Positions 1-9,058 of a stretch of DNA of 19,500 nucleotides are shown piece after piece. The DNA is taken from assembly GCA_037443765.1 (NCBI GenBank), contig JBBINS010000037.1:1-19500 (forward strand), written 5' to 3'. Within the stretch, counting starts at the first letter, position 1, and each line of letters opens with the position of its first letter. Origin of the DNA: CAIKZZ01 sp037443765. Lineage in GTDB: Bacteria > Pseudomonadota > Gammaproteobacteria > Steroidobacterales > Steroidobacteraceae. The notes beneath the pieces are model-generated. The model worked only from the letters and a program-made list of their open reading frames with translations. It was not told where the DNA came from and did no database searches. Position numbers and translations under genes: made by a program.

Positions 1-75
1 CGGGGTGGTGGTCGGATTTCTGCTCTCCAAACCCCTGGCCGTCTACCTGGACAACTTTTTCTTCCCCGGCAGCCG
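1..75 (+). other. Edge segment with foreign-looking coding potential
   Basis: The first ~75 bases are less GC-rich than the sequence beyond them. In plus frame 2 they read as a plausible hydrophobic stretch, VVGFLLSKPLAVYLDNFFF, with well-chosen codons. The opposite strand, where ApbE should continue, meets a stop codon at 43-45 and shows no ApbE-like residues in any frame. I read this as either the tail of an unrelated membrane-protein gene joined to this DNA by rearrangement, or an assembly chimera at a contig end. I do not recognise the peptide family. The junction probably lies near base 70-75, where ApbE similarity stops. Confidence 0.35.
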
Positions 76-402
76 CCCGGCGCGCACGAGCGCCGACCCG
101 ACCGCGCAGTCGAACAGGCCGCCCGACGCCTCGGCGACCTCCACCGCACGCGCGAGCACGGCGCACGTCCACGGCGAGACCGGCACCGGCCGCCGCGCGG
201 CGGCCCGGTTGAGCGCGCTGAGTTCGCTGCGCGGGTCGTGGAAGCTCATCAGCGCGTGGACCCGCGCGACGGCGCTGAACGCGGCATCGCAGGCCGCGTG
301 CACGTCCGCGCAGGCGCCCGCGTCGCGGACGCGGATCTCGACCAGCGTGCCGAGCCACGGCTGGGCGCGCCGGACCGGGTCAGTTGCGCAGCGCGGCCGC
401 AT
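43..402 (-). CDS. apbE: Truncated ApbE, FAD:protein FMN transferase (N-terminal part only)
   Basis: ApbE enzymes cleave FAD and attach FMN through a phosphoester bond to a Thr/Ser of extracytoplasmic flavoproteins. About 110 residues match the N-terminal part of the family: a GTLVEIRV strand, the MSFHDPRSELSALN segment and SGGLFDCAVGSALVRAG. The protein then ends in an unrelated tail (KKKLSR) and a stop at 43. Family members are about 300 residues, so the later DLGG-type motif and the rest of the FMN transferase core are missing. The start taken is the ATG at 402, overlapping the FMN-binding gene by 23 bases with no clear ribosome site, which suggests translational coupling. The likely substrate is encoded immediately upstream. 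Whether the break is real (a broken gene) or an assembly artefact cannot be settled here. Confidence 0.8.
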   Translation of the reverse strand: MRPRCATDPVRRAQPWLGTLVEIRVRDAGACADVHAACDAAFSAVARVHALMSFHDPRSELSALNRAAARRPVPVSPWTCAVLARAVEVAEASGGLFDCAVGSALVRAGRLPGKKKLSR

Positions 403-892
403 AGAGCGCGAGGATGCGGTTGACGCCCTCGGTGACGTGCGCGCAGGAGAGCGTCGCCCCGCTGATGTTCTGGATGTCGTGCTCGAGGCGCAGCGGCGCG
501 CGCTTGCCGACGAACTGCCGGCGCCAGCGCTCGTTGCGGATCTCGTAGCCGTACGACTCGCGGTACGCGAGGATCTCGACCTGCCTGATGCTGCCGTCGG
601 CGTTGAGCCCGACCGCGTAGCTGATGAGCTCGTGCTTGCCGATGACCTCGTCGACGACGAAGAAACCGCCGCCCGCGACCCGCCAGACGTGCCAGGGGCG
701 GGCGGCCTGCGCCTCGCCGACCGCGCGCGCGAGATCGTGCTGCTGCTCGGCGCCGAGCACGACCGGCGACTCGGTGAGCGCCGCGCCCGGGAACATCAGC
801 TCCTGGGCCTGCTCGACCGTCAGGTAGCTCGTGGCGTAGACCGAGGTCGACACCGCCGCGACCGGCAGCCAGATCCACTGCGAACCGCGCAT
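380..892 (-). CDS. Periplasmic FMN-binding domain protein, probable ApbE substrate
   Basis: This 170-residue protein has a short N-terminal hydrophobic stretch (residues ~6-20, WIWLPVAAVSTSVYA) suggesting export or a membrane anchor, followed by an FMN-binding domain of the NqrC/RnfG C-terminal type. The diagnostic site is NISGATLSC near the C-terminus. In the family the Thr of S-G-A-T (here T147) receives FMN covalently from ApbE. The usual Asp three residues before the Ser is Gln here (Q141). The ATG at 892 lies four bases after the transporter stop codon, and the gene overlaps apbE by 23 bases, so the three genes almost certainly share one mRNA. The inferred role is a covalent-flavin electron carrier on the outer face of the membrane. 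The electron donor and acceptor are not visible in the window. Confidence 0.92.
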   Translation of the reverse strand: MRGSQWIWLPVAAVSTSVYATSYLTVEQAQELMFPGAALTESPVVLGAEQQHDLARAVGEAQAARPWHVWRVAGGGFFVVDEVIGKHELISYAVGLNADGSIRQVEILAYRESYGYEIRNERWRRQFVGKRAPLRLEHDIQNISGATLSCAHVTEGVNRILALYAAALRN

Positions 893-896
893 GCGC

Positions 897-2216
897 CTAG
901 CCCGCCACGCCCGCGAGCGCCGCGTACACGCCGAAGCCGGCGGTCAGGACGATGGTGGTCGCGACGACCACCGCGTAGCGGCCGCCGAGCCGGTGCGGCG
1001 GCGGCAGGCGCCGCGCCAGCAGGTACAGGAAGCCGAGCACGATCGGCAGCAACAGCGCGTTCATCACCTGCACCGCGACGCTGAGGCTCACGAGGTTGAC
1101 GCCCGACGTCACGAGGAGCGCGCCGGCCGCGAGCGCCGCCGTGTAGATCCCGTAGAACCACGGCGCCTCACGCGGCGCGTACGCGAGCGAGTGCTTGACG
1201 CCGAGCACCTCGCCGAGCGTGCGCGCGGCCGTGAGCGTGACGACGATCGTCGCGACGAGCGCCGATCCCGTCATGCCGAGCCCGAACAGCACGCGCCCGG
1301 TCCGCTCGCCGAGGTAGGGCGTGATCGCCGCGGCGATCTGCTGGACGGTGTCTAGCGCGGCGTTGCGGCCGCCGCCGAGCGTGGCCGCCGTCGCGACCAG
1401 CACGCAGGCCATGATGACCTGCGTGACCAGGGCGCCGATCGCGGTGTCCCAGCGCGCGGCCGGGAGGTCCGCGACGCCGAGTCGCTTCTCGACGACCGCC
1501 GACTGCTGGTAGAACACCATCCACGGCATGACGACGGCACCGATGTTGGCCGCCACGAGGTAGAGGTACTGGGTGTCGCGCCACGGCACGCTCGCGAGCC
1601 CGGCCGCCACCTTCGCGACGTCGGGCTGCGCCCGCCAGGCCACGACCAGGAACACGAGCTCGAAGGCGCCGATCGCCATCGCGATCCGCTCCACCGACAA
1701 GTAGGAGCCCGTGTACGCCATCAGCGTCAGGCCGCCGACGACGATCGCCATCGTCAGCCACGCCGGCACGCCGAACAGCAGCCCGACGCCGGCGAGGCCG
1801 CTCAGCTCGCTGAGCAGCGCGCCGACGCAGGCGAGCACCAGGGTCCCGACCGACACCCAAGCCCAGCCGCGCCCGAAGTGCTGGCGGATCAGCTCGCCGT
1901 GGCCCTTGCCGGACACGACGCCGAGCCGCACCGTCAGCTCCTGCACGACGTACAGGATCGGCACCAGCACGAGCTGCAGCAGCAGCAGGCGGTAGCCCCA
2001 CTGCGCGCCGCTCTGCGCGGCGGTGATGATGCTGCCGGCGTCGGTATCGGCGAGCATCACGACGATGCCCGGTCCGGCGACCAGCGCGAAGCGCCGCGCG
2101 CGCGCGCCGAACGCCGCCATCAGCGGAGCCCGTGCGGACGCCCGGGCGACCGGCGCCGGATGCGTCGCGCGAGCCTTGAGCGGGACCGTCGTCTGTTCAA
2201 AAACCGTATCCGACAC
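897..2216 (-). CDS. NRAMP-family divalent metal transporter with atypical TM1/TM6 motifs
   Basis: A polytopic membrane protein of the NRAMP/SLC11 (MntH-like) superfamily, 439 residues from the GTG at 2216 or 407 from the ATG at 2120. TM1 reads GPGIVVMLADTDAGS, so the canonical DPGN metal site appears as D-A-G-S (residues 59-62): the Asp is kept and the Asn is replaced by Ser. TM6 reads AVVMPWMVFYQQSA, so the canonical M-P-H-N becomes M-P-W-M (230-233): the metal-ligand Met is kept and the His is lost. About ten hydrophobic segments follow in order. I chose the GTG because it lies four bases after the preceding ORF's stop and opens an AT-richer initiation region; neither start has a strong ribosome site. 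In bacteria the family imports Mn2+ or Fe2+. Co-transcription with an FMN-binding protein and a Fur-like operator suggest Fe2+ here, which is inference. Confidence 0.9.
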   Translation of the reverse strand: MSDTVFEQTTVPLKARATHPAPVARASARAPLMAAFGARARRFALVAGPGIVVMLADTDAGSIITAAQSGAQWGYRLLLLQLVLVPILYVVQELTVRLGVVSGKGHGELIRQHFGRGWAWVSVGTLVLACVGALLSELSGLAGVGLLFGVPAWLTMAIVVGGLTLMAYTGSYLSVERIAMAIGAFELVFLVVAWRAQPDVAKVAAGLASVPWRDTQYLYLVAANIGAVVMPWMVFYQQSAVVEKRLGVADLPAARWDTAIGALVTQVIMACVLVATAATLGGGRNAALDTVQQIAAAITPYLGERTGRVLFGLGMTGSALVATIVVTLTAARTLGEVLGVKHSLAYAPREAPWFYGIYTAALAAGALLVTSGVNLVSLSVAVQVMNALLLPIVLGFLYLLARRLPPPHRLGGRYAVVVATTIVLTAGFGVYAALAGVAG

Positions 2217-2220
2217 CGAG

Positions 2221-2523
2221 CTACCGTCCGGCCGTGAGGTTGTACTTGGCGCGGCACCGATAGTCCAACGAGCCGCCGGCGCCGTGGCGGCGGCCGGGCA
2301 GGCGGCGGTCGTTGCGGCGCGCGAGCGCACCGACGGTCGTCGCGAGCCCGGCGGGCGACGTGCGGACGTCGACAGCCTCGCGGCCGACGAGCGCGACGCA
2401 CCCGGCGAGTGCGCGACGCGGTAGCGGCCACCGGCGCGGGCCGCGGCCGCGCCGGGCAGGCCGCACCCCGGCCGGCGCCGGCACGCAGGGGACTCGGAAC
2501 GCCGCCGGGATCGTTCGATCCAT
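2221..2523 (-). CDS. Unknown 100-residue ORF, first gene after the operator
   Basis: I do not recognise this protein. Evidence that it is a gene: an ATG at 2523 seven bases after a good ribosome site (GGGAG), a start about 35 bases downstream of a dyad operator, mostly G/C third codon positions, and a stop only four bases before the candidate GTG start of the NRAMP transporter. It is strongly basic and Arg-rich, with a short LAGCVALVG segment near residue 40 and a C-terminal YRCRAKYNLTAGR. There is no convincing signal peptide or membrane segment. It may be a small regulated protein, a frameshifted remnant, or a translated leader of the transporter mRNA. If it is not real, about 440 bases from 2217 to 2662 are gene-free apart from the operator. 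Confidence 0.4.
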   Translation of the reverse strand: MDRTIPAAFRVPCVPAPAGVRPARRGRGPRRWPLPRRALAGCVALVGREAVDVRTSPAGLATTVGALARRNDRRLPGRRHGAGGSLDYRCRAKYNLTAGR

Positions 2524-2556
2524 CTCGCATCTCCCAATCTGACGGGACGATGTTAG

Positions 2557-2599
2557 ATGAGAATAGGTCTCATTGCGATATGCGAGTAATACCTATTCG
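2557..2599 (-). promoter_or_regulatory. Fur-like composite dyad operator/promoter
   Basis: An AT-rich island in very GC-rich DNA. It contains a perfect 6-5-6 inverted repeat, ATGAGA-ATAGG-TCTCAT (2557-2573), and a second 6-5-6 element with one mismatch, CGAGTA-ATACC-TATTCG (2583-2599), with centres 26 bp apart. The two are also linked by a longer dyad whose arms GAATAGGT and ACCTATTC (2561-2568, 2591-2598) are perfect. The first element resembles proteobacterial Fur sites of the form TGAGAAT..TCTCA. A possible minus-strand -10, TATTCT (2560-2565), lies inside it, so a bound repressor would block transcription of the small ORF-NRAMP-FMN-binding-apbE operon. Fur is the best guess; a Mn- or Zn-sensing relative is possible. 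Confidence 0.55.
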
Positions 2600-2662
2600 T
2601 GTTTGACATAACACGGGCCCTCCGGCGGCCGGGCCGATCCGGCGCGACGCGCGGCGGCCTCG

Positions 2663-3351
2663 TCAGTCCCAGTCCGCGGCCGGGATCCCGACGGCGAGCG
2701 CCCGGCGGCGAGCGCCGCGGGACGCGTTGACGAGGAGCGGCGCGTCGGCGAATACCAGGTGCTCGAGATCCGAGTCGGCGTTCCCGTACGCGGCCAGGCG
2801 CGCGCCCGGATGGCGCGCGCGCAGCGCCTCGAGGCAGCGCAGCTTTTCGGGTCCGCGCCGGTTGGGGGTCGCGAGCGCGCCGTCGAGGCGTTCGTCGCGC
2901 CAGACGAGCTCGGTGCAGATCACCTCGTCGAAGCCGAGGCGCGCGCCGATGTCGCGCACGTAGACGTCGGTGCTCGCGGACAGCAGCACGAGCCAGTCGC
3001 CCTGTGCCCGGTGGCCGACGACCGCCGCGAGCGCCGCCGGTCGCGTCAGCCCAGCGAGCCGCCGGTCGAGGAAGCGCGCGGTCAGGTTCGCGATCGAGTC
3101 GCGGTCGAGGCCGCCGAGCACCGCACGGATGACCCGGCTCTTGATGCGGCCATGGTCGCCGTCCACCAGGAACCCCGCGACGATCCCCGGCAGCCGCCAC
3201 AGGCGGAGCACGCGGGCCGGGTGGGCCCGCAGCGCGGCCACGAGGTACGGCAGCAGCGTGTCGTGCCACGTCAGCGTGCCGTCGAGGTCGAAGACCGCGA
3301 CGCCGCGCGCGGACGGGCGCGGCGCCGCGGCGGGCGGTGGCGCCGGGGCCG

Positions 3352-3355
<4 letters not shown>
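2663..3355 (-). CDS. HAD-IB family phosphatase (PSPase-like)
   Basis: A haloacid-dehalogenase-superfamily hydrolase of subclass IB, about 230 residues. Motif I is FDLDGTLTWHD with the nucleophile Asp at ~23 and the acid/base Asp at ~25. Motif II is the Ser in LLSASTD, motif III the Lys in GPEKLRCLEAL, and motif IV GNADSDLEHL. The alpha-helical cap (YLVAALRAHPARVLRLWRLP...) recalls phosphoserine phosphatase relatives and the PgpC/CicA-like group. The substrate cannot be told from sequence. There is no ATG, GTG or TTG between the acnA stop and motif I. The nearest candidate is a CTG at 3355 overlapping the acnA TGA (CTGA) behind AAGGACAAGG, which would give tight translational coupling to acnA. 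The gene is expected to be expressed from the acnA promoter. Confidence 0.88.
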
Positions 3356-6039
<2,684 letters not shown>

Positions 6040-6063
6040 GGGTCCTCCGGCGGGAAGCCACCA

Positions 6064-6069
6064 ATTATA
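6064..6069 (-). promoter_or_regulatory. Probable sigma-70 -10 element of acnA
   Basis: The minus strand reads TATAAT here, a perfect -10, placing the expected transcription start near 6057 and leaving a short leader that holds the GGAGGA ribosome site. No good -35 is visible 16-18 bases upstream, where the sequence is G/C only, so an activator or a weak -35 is possible. The remaining bases to 6219 carry the upstream region of the divergent hydrolase gene; only weak promoter-like hexamers (TTGGCG at 6130 and TACGAT at 6155, 19 apart) can be seen there. Confidence 0.5.
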
Positions 6070-6219
6070 GGCGCTCCCGGCCCGCCACGGACGACGGCGT
6101 CGCCGCGCTCGACGGGGCCGGCGTCTCGATTGGCGGGACGGCCGGCCGGGCGGGTACGATCGCGGCGCCTGCCGGCGCCCCGGATCGCCGTCGCGTCCTG
6201 TTCCTGGAGGAGCCCCGCC

Positions 6220-7086
6220 ATGCGCATCGCCGCCATTCTGCTCGCCGCCTCACTCGCCGCGCCGCTCGCGGCGGCGGCCGCGCCGGTGCCCGCCGCGATC
6301 TACACCGACCCGCCCGCCGATCGCGCGCATCCCGCCGCCATGAAGGTGCTGCACATCCCGTCGCACGGCGTTCTCATCAACGGCATCGTGTACACGGCGG
6401 CCGGCGCCGGGCCGCACCCGACGCTCGTGATCTGCCACGGCCTGCCCGGCAACGAGAAGAACCTCGACCTCGCGCAGGCGGTGCGGCGGGCCGGCTGGAA
6501 CACGGTCACGTTCAACTACCGCGGCTCGTGGGGCAGCCCCGGCGAGTTCCGGTTCGCGCAGAACCCCGATGACGCCGAGGCGGTGCTGGCGTATCTGCGC
6601 GAGCCGGCGAACGCCGCGGCGCTCGGCGTCGACCCGAAGCACCTGGTCGTCGCCGGACACAGCATGGGCGGCTGGGCCGCCGCGCTCGCCGCGGCCCGCG
6701 ATCACGGACTCGCCGGCGTGATCCTGATCTCGGCGGCCGACATCGGCCGGCTCGGCGGGATGGAGCGCGCCGAGGCGGTGGCGCTGATGGCGGACAACAT
6801 GGAGGCGCTCGCCGGCGTGACGCCCGAGAGCATGGCGGACGAGGTGCGCGAGCACGCCGCTCAGTTCCGGCTGCAGAACGCGGTCGCGGGCCTGCTCGGC
6901 ACGCCGCTGCTCGCGCTCACCTCCGACGACGGCCTCGCCCCGCACACGGACGCGCTCGTCGCGGCGATCAGGGCCGCCGGCGGTGAGCGCGTGACCACTC
7001 GGCACTTCGCGACGGATCACGGCTGGTCCGACCACCGCGTCCGGCTCGAGAGCACCGTCATCCAATGGCTCGCCGCGCTGCGCTGA
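6220..7086 (+). CDS. Secreted alpha/beta hydrolase
   Basis: A 288-residue serine hydrolase with a Sec-type signal peptide (MRIAAILLAASLAAPLAAAAA, probable cleavage around residue 20-24), so probably periplasmic. The alpha/beta fold is shown by the oxyanion-hole segment CHGLPGNEKN (~72-81), the strand VTFNYRGSWGSPG (~96-108) and the nucleophile elbow GHSMGG with Ser148. The candidate acid is D236 or D237 (LTSDDGLAPH), and the candidate His is H267 or H272 (ATDHGWSDHR). The layout resembles dienelactone-hydrolase/acyl-peptidase-like esterases; the substrate is unknown. The ATG at 6220 has GGAGGAG seven bases upstream. It is divergent from acnA and probably transcribed alone, since a GC-rich hairpin follows its stop. 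Confidence 0.92.
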   Translation: MRIAAILLAASLAAPLAAAAAPVPAAIYTDPPADRAHPAAMKVLHIPSHGVLINGIVYTAAGAGPHPTLVICHGLPGNEKNLDLAQAVRRAGWNTVTFNYRGSWGSPGEFRFAQNPDDAEAVLAYLREPANAAALGVDPKHLVVAGHSMGGWAAALAAARDHGLAGVILISAADIGRLGGMERAEAVALMADNMEALAGVTPESMADEVREHAAQFRLQNAVAGLLGTPLLALTSDDGLAPHTDALVAAIRAAGGERVTTRHFATDHGWSDHRVRLESTVIQWLAALR

Positions 7087-7114
7087 GCCGTCCGCGCTGA
7101 CGACGCTGGCGCGC

Positions 7115-7160
7115 GCGGCCGCGGGGCCCGTGGGGCCGGGCGGGGGGCCCGCGCGGCCGC
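7115..7160 (+). terminator. GC-rich hairpin after the hydrolase gene
   Basis: Two copies of the self-complementary octamer GCGGCCGC (7115-7122, 7153-7160) flank GGGCCC arms (7124-7129, 7145-7150), giving a long stem with a small bulge and a loop of about 15 bases. It begins 28 bases after the hydrolase stop. There is no T-run, so it is not a classical intrinsic terminator, but it could stall or terminate transcription or protect the mRNA 3' end. The rest of 7161-7329, ahead of the GAF gene, shows no clear promoter. Confidence 0.3.
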
Positions 7161-7329
7161 TTGCGGAAAGTACGGCGGCCAGCCGTCTCAAGTTCGGTGC
7201 TGCGCGGCCGTTACGGCCGGGAGAGCGTCGCGATCGATTGCGGCGAGCCACCCCCGTGCCGCAGGACTGCGGCCCCTGATCAGCCGTCGCCGCGCGTCCG
7301 TCGCGGGCCCGGCCAAGGAAAAGGCCTGC

Positions 7330-7884
7330 ATGATTCCGGCAGAGATTCCCGCGGACGAGGCCGAGCGGCTCGCGACGCTGCGCTCGTACGAGATCCTCGA
7401 TACGCGCTCGGAGACCGAGTTCGACGATCTGACCGAACTCGCCGCGGCGATTCTCGGCACGCCGATCGCGCTCGTAAGCCTGGTCGACGCGGAACGCCAG
7501 TGGTTCAAGTCGCACTACGGGCTGGCGGCGCGACAGACGTCGCGGAACGTCGCCTTCTGCGCGCACACGATCCTGCAGAAGCCGACGTTCGTCGTCGAGG
7601 ACGCGACGCTCGACCCGCGGTTCCGCGACAACCCGCTGGTGACCGGCCCGCTCGGCGTCCGCTTCTATGCCGGCGCGCGCCTCGTGACCCCCGAAGGCCA
7701 CGCGGTCGGCACCCTGTGCGTGATCGACCACAAGCCGCGGACGCTGACGCCGGCTCAGTTCATCGCGATGGGCCAGATCAGCCGCCAGGTCGTCGCGCTG
7801 CTCGAGCTGCACCGGTTCCGCCGACGGGCGCAACGCGCGGCCGACGCGTGCGCGACGCCGCTCGCGGCCGAAGCGCAGGCCTGA
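7330..7884 (+). CDS. Stand-alone GAF domain protein
   Basis: A 184-residue soluble protein made almost entirely of one GAF domain (~residues 22-165). Its sequence matches the GAF module often found at the N-terminus of GGDEF cyclases and histidine kinases: ERLATLRSYEILDT, a LVSLVDAERQWFKSHYGL strand-turn, RNVAFCAHTIL with a conserved Cys, VEDATLDPRFRDNPLV, and VGTLCVIDHKPRTL. No output domain follows; the last ~20 residues are Ala/Arg-rich. It probably senses a small ligand or redox state and acts through a partner protein not encoded beside it. The ATG at 7330 follows purine-rich AAGGAAAAGG. Its stop is 13 bases from the convergent mnmA stop. Confidence 0.9.
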   Translation: MIPAEIPADEAERLATLRSYEILDTRSETEFDDLTELAAAILGTPIALVSLVDAERQWFKSHYGLAARQTSRNVAFCAHTILQKPTFVVEDATLDPRFRDNPLVTGPLGVRFYAGARLVTPEGHAVGTLCVIDHKPRTLTPAQFIAMGQISRQVVALLELHRFRRRAQRAADACATPLAAEAQA

Positions 7885-7898
7885 CCGCCGCGGCGGTC
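7883..7898. repeat. Perfect 16-bp palindrome between convergent GAF gene and mnmA
   Basis: GACCGCCG followed by CGGCGGTC is a perfect palindrome filling the gap between two convergent genes. It contains the last two bases of the GAF stop codon at one end and the final base of the mnmA stop codon at the other. As RNA from either strand it would form the same GC hairpin, so a bidirectional pause or termination site is possible. There is no U-tract on either side. Confidence 0.4.
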
Positions 7899-9025
7899 TA
7901 CGCGCCGACCGAGCGCAACGCCGCCGCAACCCGCGGCAAGGCCGGTGGCGCCGGCAGCGATTCGAGGATCGCCGCGCCACCCAGACATTCCTCGTCGCGG
8001 TAGAACGCGGCGTACTGCCCCGGCGCGACGGCGCGCATCGGCGTCGCGAGCGTCACGTGCGCCCCCTCGGCCGAACAGCGGACGTGCGCCGGCTCGGCCG
8101 CCTGCCGGTGGCGCACCTGCACCGCGCACTCGAATTCGTCCGCCGGCGGCGCGGCCAGCCAGCGGACCGGCCCGGTCGCGAACCGCCGCGACTGCAGCAG
8201 CGGGTGGTCGTGCCCCTGCACGACGATCAGGGTGTTGCGGGCCGCGTCCTTGGCGGCGACGTACCACGGCTCGCCGCCATGCGTGCGCTGGCCGCCGATG
8301 CCGAGCCCCTGGCGCTGGCCGATCGTGTGGAACATCAGCCCGTCGTGCGTGCCGATCCGGTCGCCGTCCGGCGTCTCGATCGCGCCGGGCACGGGCGGCA
8401 GGTACGTCGCCAGGAACTCGCGGAACGGGCGCTCGCCGATGAAGCAGATGCCGGTGCTGTCCGGACGGTCGTGGACCGGCAGCCCCGCGCGACGCGCGAG
8501 CTCGCGCACCTCGCCCTTGACGAGCTCGCCGAGTGGAAAGAGCGCCGCGCCGAGCGCGCCCCGCGGCATCTGCTGCAGGAAGTAGCTCTGGTCCTTGGCG
8601 GCGTCACGCGCGCGCAAGAGGCGCGGGCCGTCGGGGCCGGCGGCGAGCCGCGCATAGTGACCGGTCGCGAGCCGGGTCGCGCCGAGGCGGCGGGCGTAGT
8701 CGAGGCAGACGCCGAACTTGACCTCGCGATTGCAGAGCACGTCCGGGTTCGGCGTGCGGCCCGCGCGGTACTCGGCGAGGAACTCGCCGAATACGCGCTC
8801 GCGGTACTCGGCCGCGAAGCTCACGCGGTGCAGTGGCAGTCCGAGCGCGTCGGCCACCGCGCGCGCCGCCTGCCAGTCGGCGGCTGCCGTGCAGTAGCCG
8901 TCCTCGTCGGCGTCCCAGTTGGTCATGTGCAGCGCCTCGACGTCGTGGCCGGCGCGCTGCAGGAGCCACGCCGCGACCGCCGAATCGACGCCGCCGGACA
9001 ACGCCACGATGACCCGCTCGCTCAT
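7898..9025 (-). CDS. mnmA: tRNA-uridine 2-sulfurtransferase MnmA
   Basis: MnmA activates U34 of tRNA(Lys/Glu/Gln) with ATP and inserts sulfur delivered by the Tus relay, giving 2-thiouridine. At 375 residues it has the family's usual length. It has the PP-loop SGGVDS (10-15), LHMTNWD (32-38), the nucleophile Cys98 in NPDVLCNREVKFG, GHYARL (~122-127), DQSYFL (~145-150), the second catalytic Cys194 in STGICFIGERPF, and the C-terminal beta-barrel (IGQRQGLGIGG onward). The ATG at 9025 lacks a ribosome site but has a perfect TATAAT ending six bases upstream, suggesting a leaderless transcript. Upstream on the same strand lie the DUF7931-like, GNAT and purB genes. The hflD gene commonly found between mnmA and purB in gammaproteobacteria is absent. 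Confidence 0.99.
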   Translation of the reverse strand: MSERVIVALSGGVDSAVAAWLLQRAGHDVEALHMTNWDADEDGYCTAAADWQAARAVADALGLPLHRVSFAAEYRERVFGEFLAEYRAGRTPNPDVLCNREVKFGVCLDYARRLGATRLATGHYARLAAGPDGPRLLRARDAAKDQSYFLQQMPRGALGAALFPLGELVKGEVRELARRAGLPVHDRPDSTGICFIGERPFREFLATYLPPVPGAIETPDGDRIGTHDGLMFHTIGQRQGLGIGGQRTHGGEPWYVAAKDAARNTLIVVQGHDHPLLQSRRFATGPVRWLAAPPADEFECAVQVRHRQAAEPAHVRCSAEGAHVTLATPMRAVAPGQYAAFYRDEECLGGAAILESLPAPPALPRVAAALRSVGA

Positions 9026-9031
9026 CGGGGG

Positions 9032-9058
9032 ATTATACCGAACGGGGGCTCGCGTCAG
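9032..9058 (-). promoter_or_regulatory. Probable mnmA promoter giving a leaderless mRNA
   Basis: On the minus strand TATAAT (9032-9037) is preceded at 15 bases by CTGACG (9053-9058), a four-of-six match to TTGACA that overlaps the stop codon of the upstream gene. The -10 ends six bases before the mnmA ATG, so the normal start point would be at or next to the A of the start codon. No Shine-Dalgarno sequence is present, consistent with this reading. Confidence 0.5.

Noticed and set aside
1..75. A simple frameshift in apbE at the A-run near base 60.
   Set aside because: Neither alternative minus-strand frame gives recognisable ApbE sequence, and the composition change points to a junction rather than a one-base slip.
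2603..2608. A perfect TTGACA on the plus strand.
   Set aside because: No -10 lies 16-18 bases downstream (only G/C sequence) and there is no plus-strand gene to serve; it is better explained as part of the dyad at 2598-2615.
7115..7160. A mobile-element inverted repeat.
   Set aside because: The paired GCGGCCGC octamers lie only 30 bases apart with no transposase or target duplication; a hairpin is the simpler reading.
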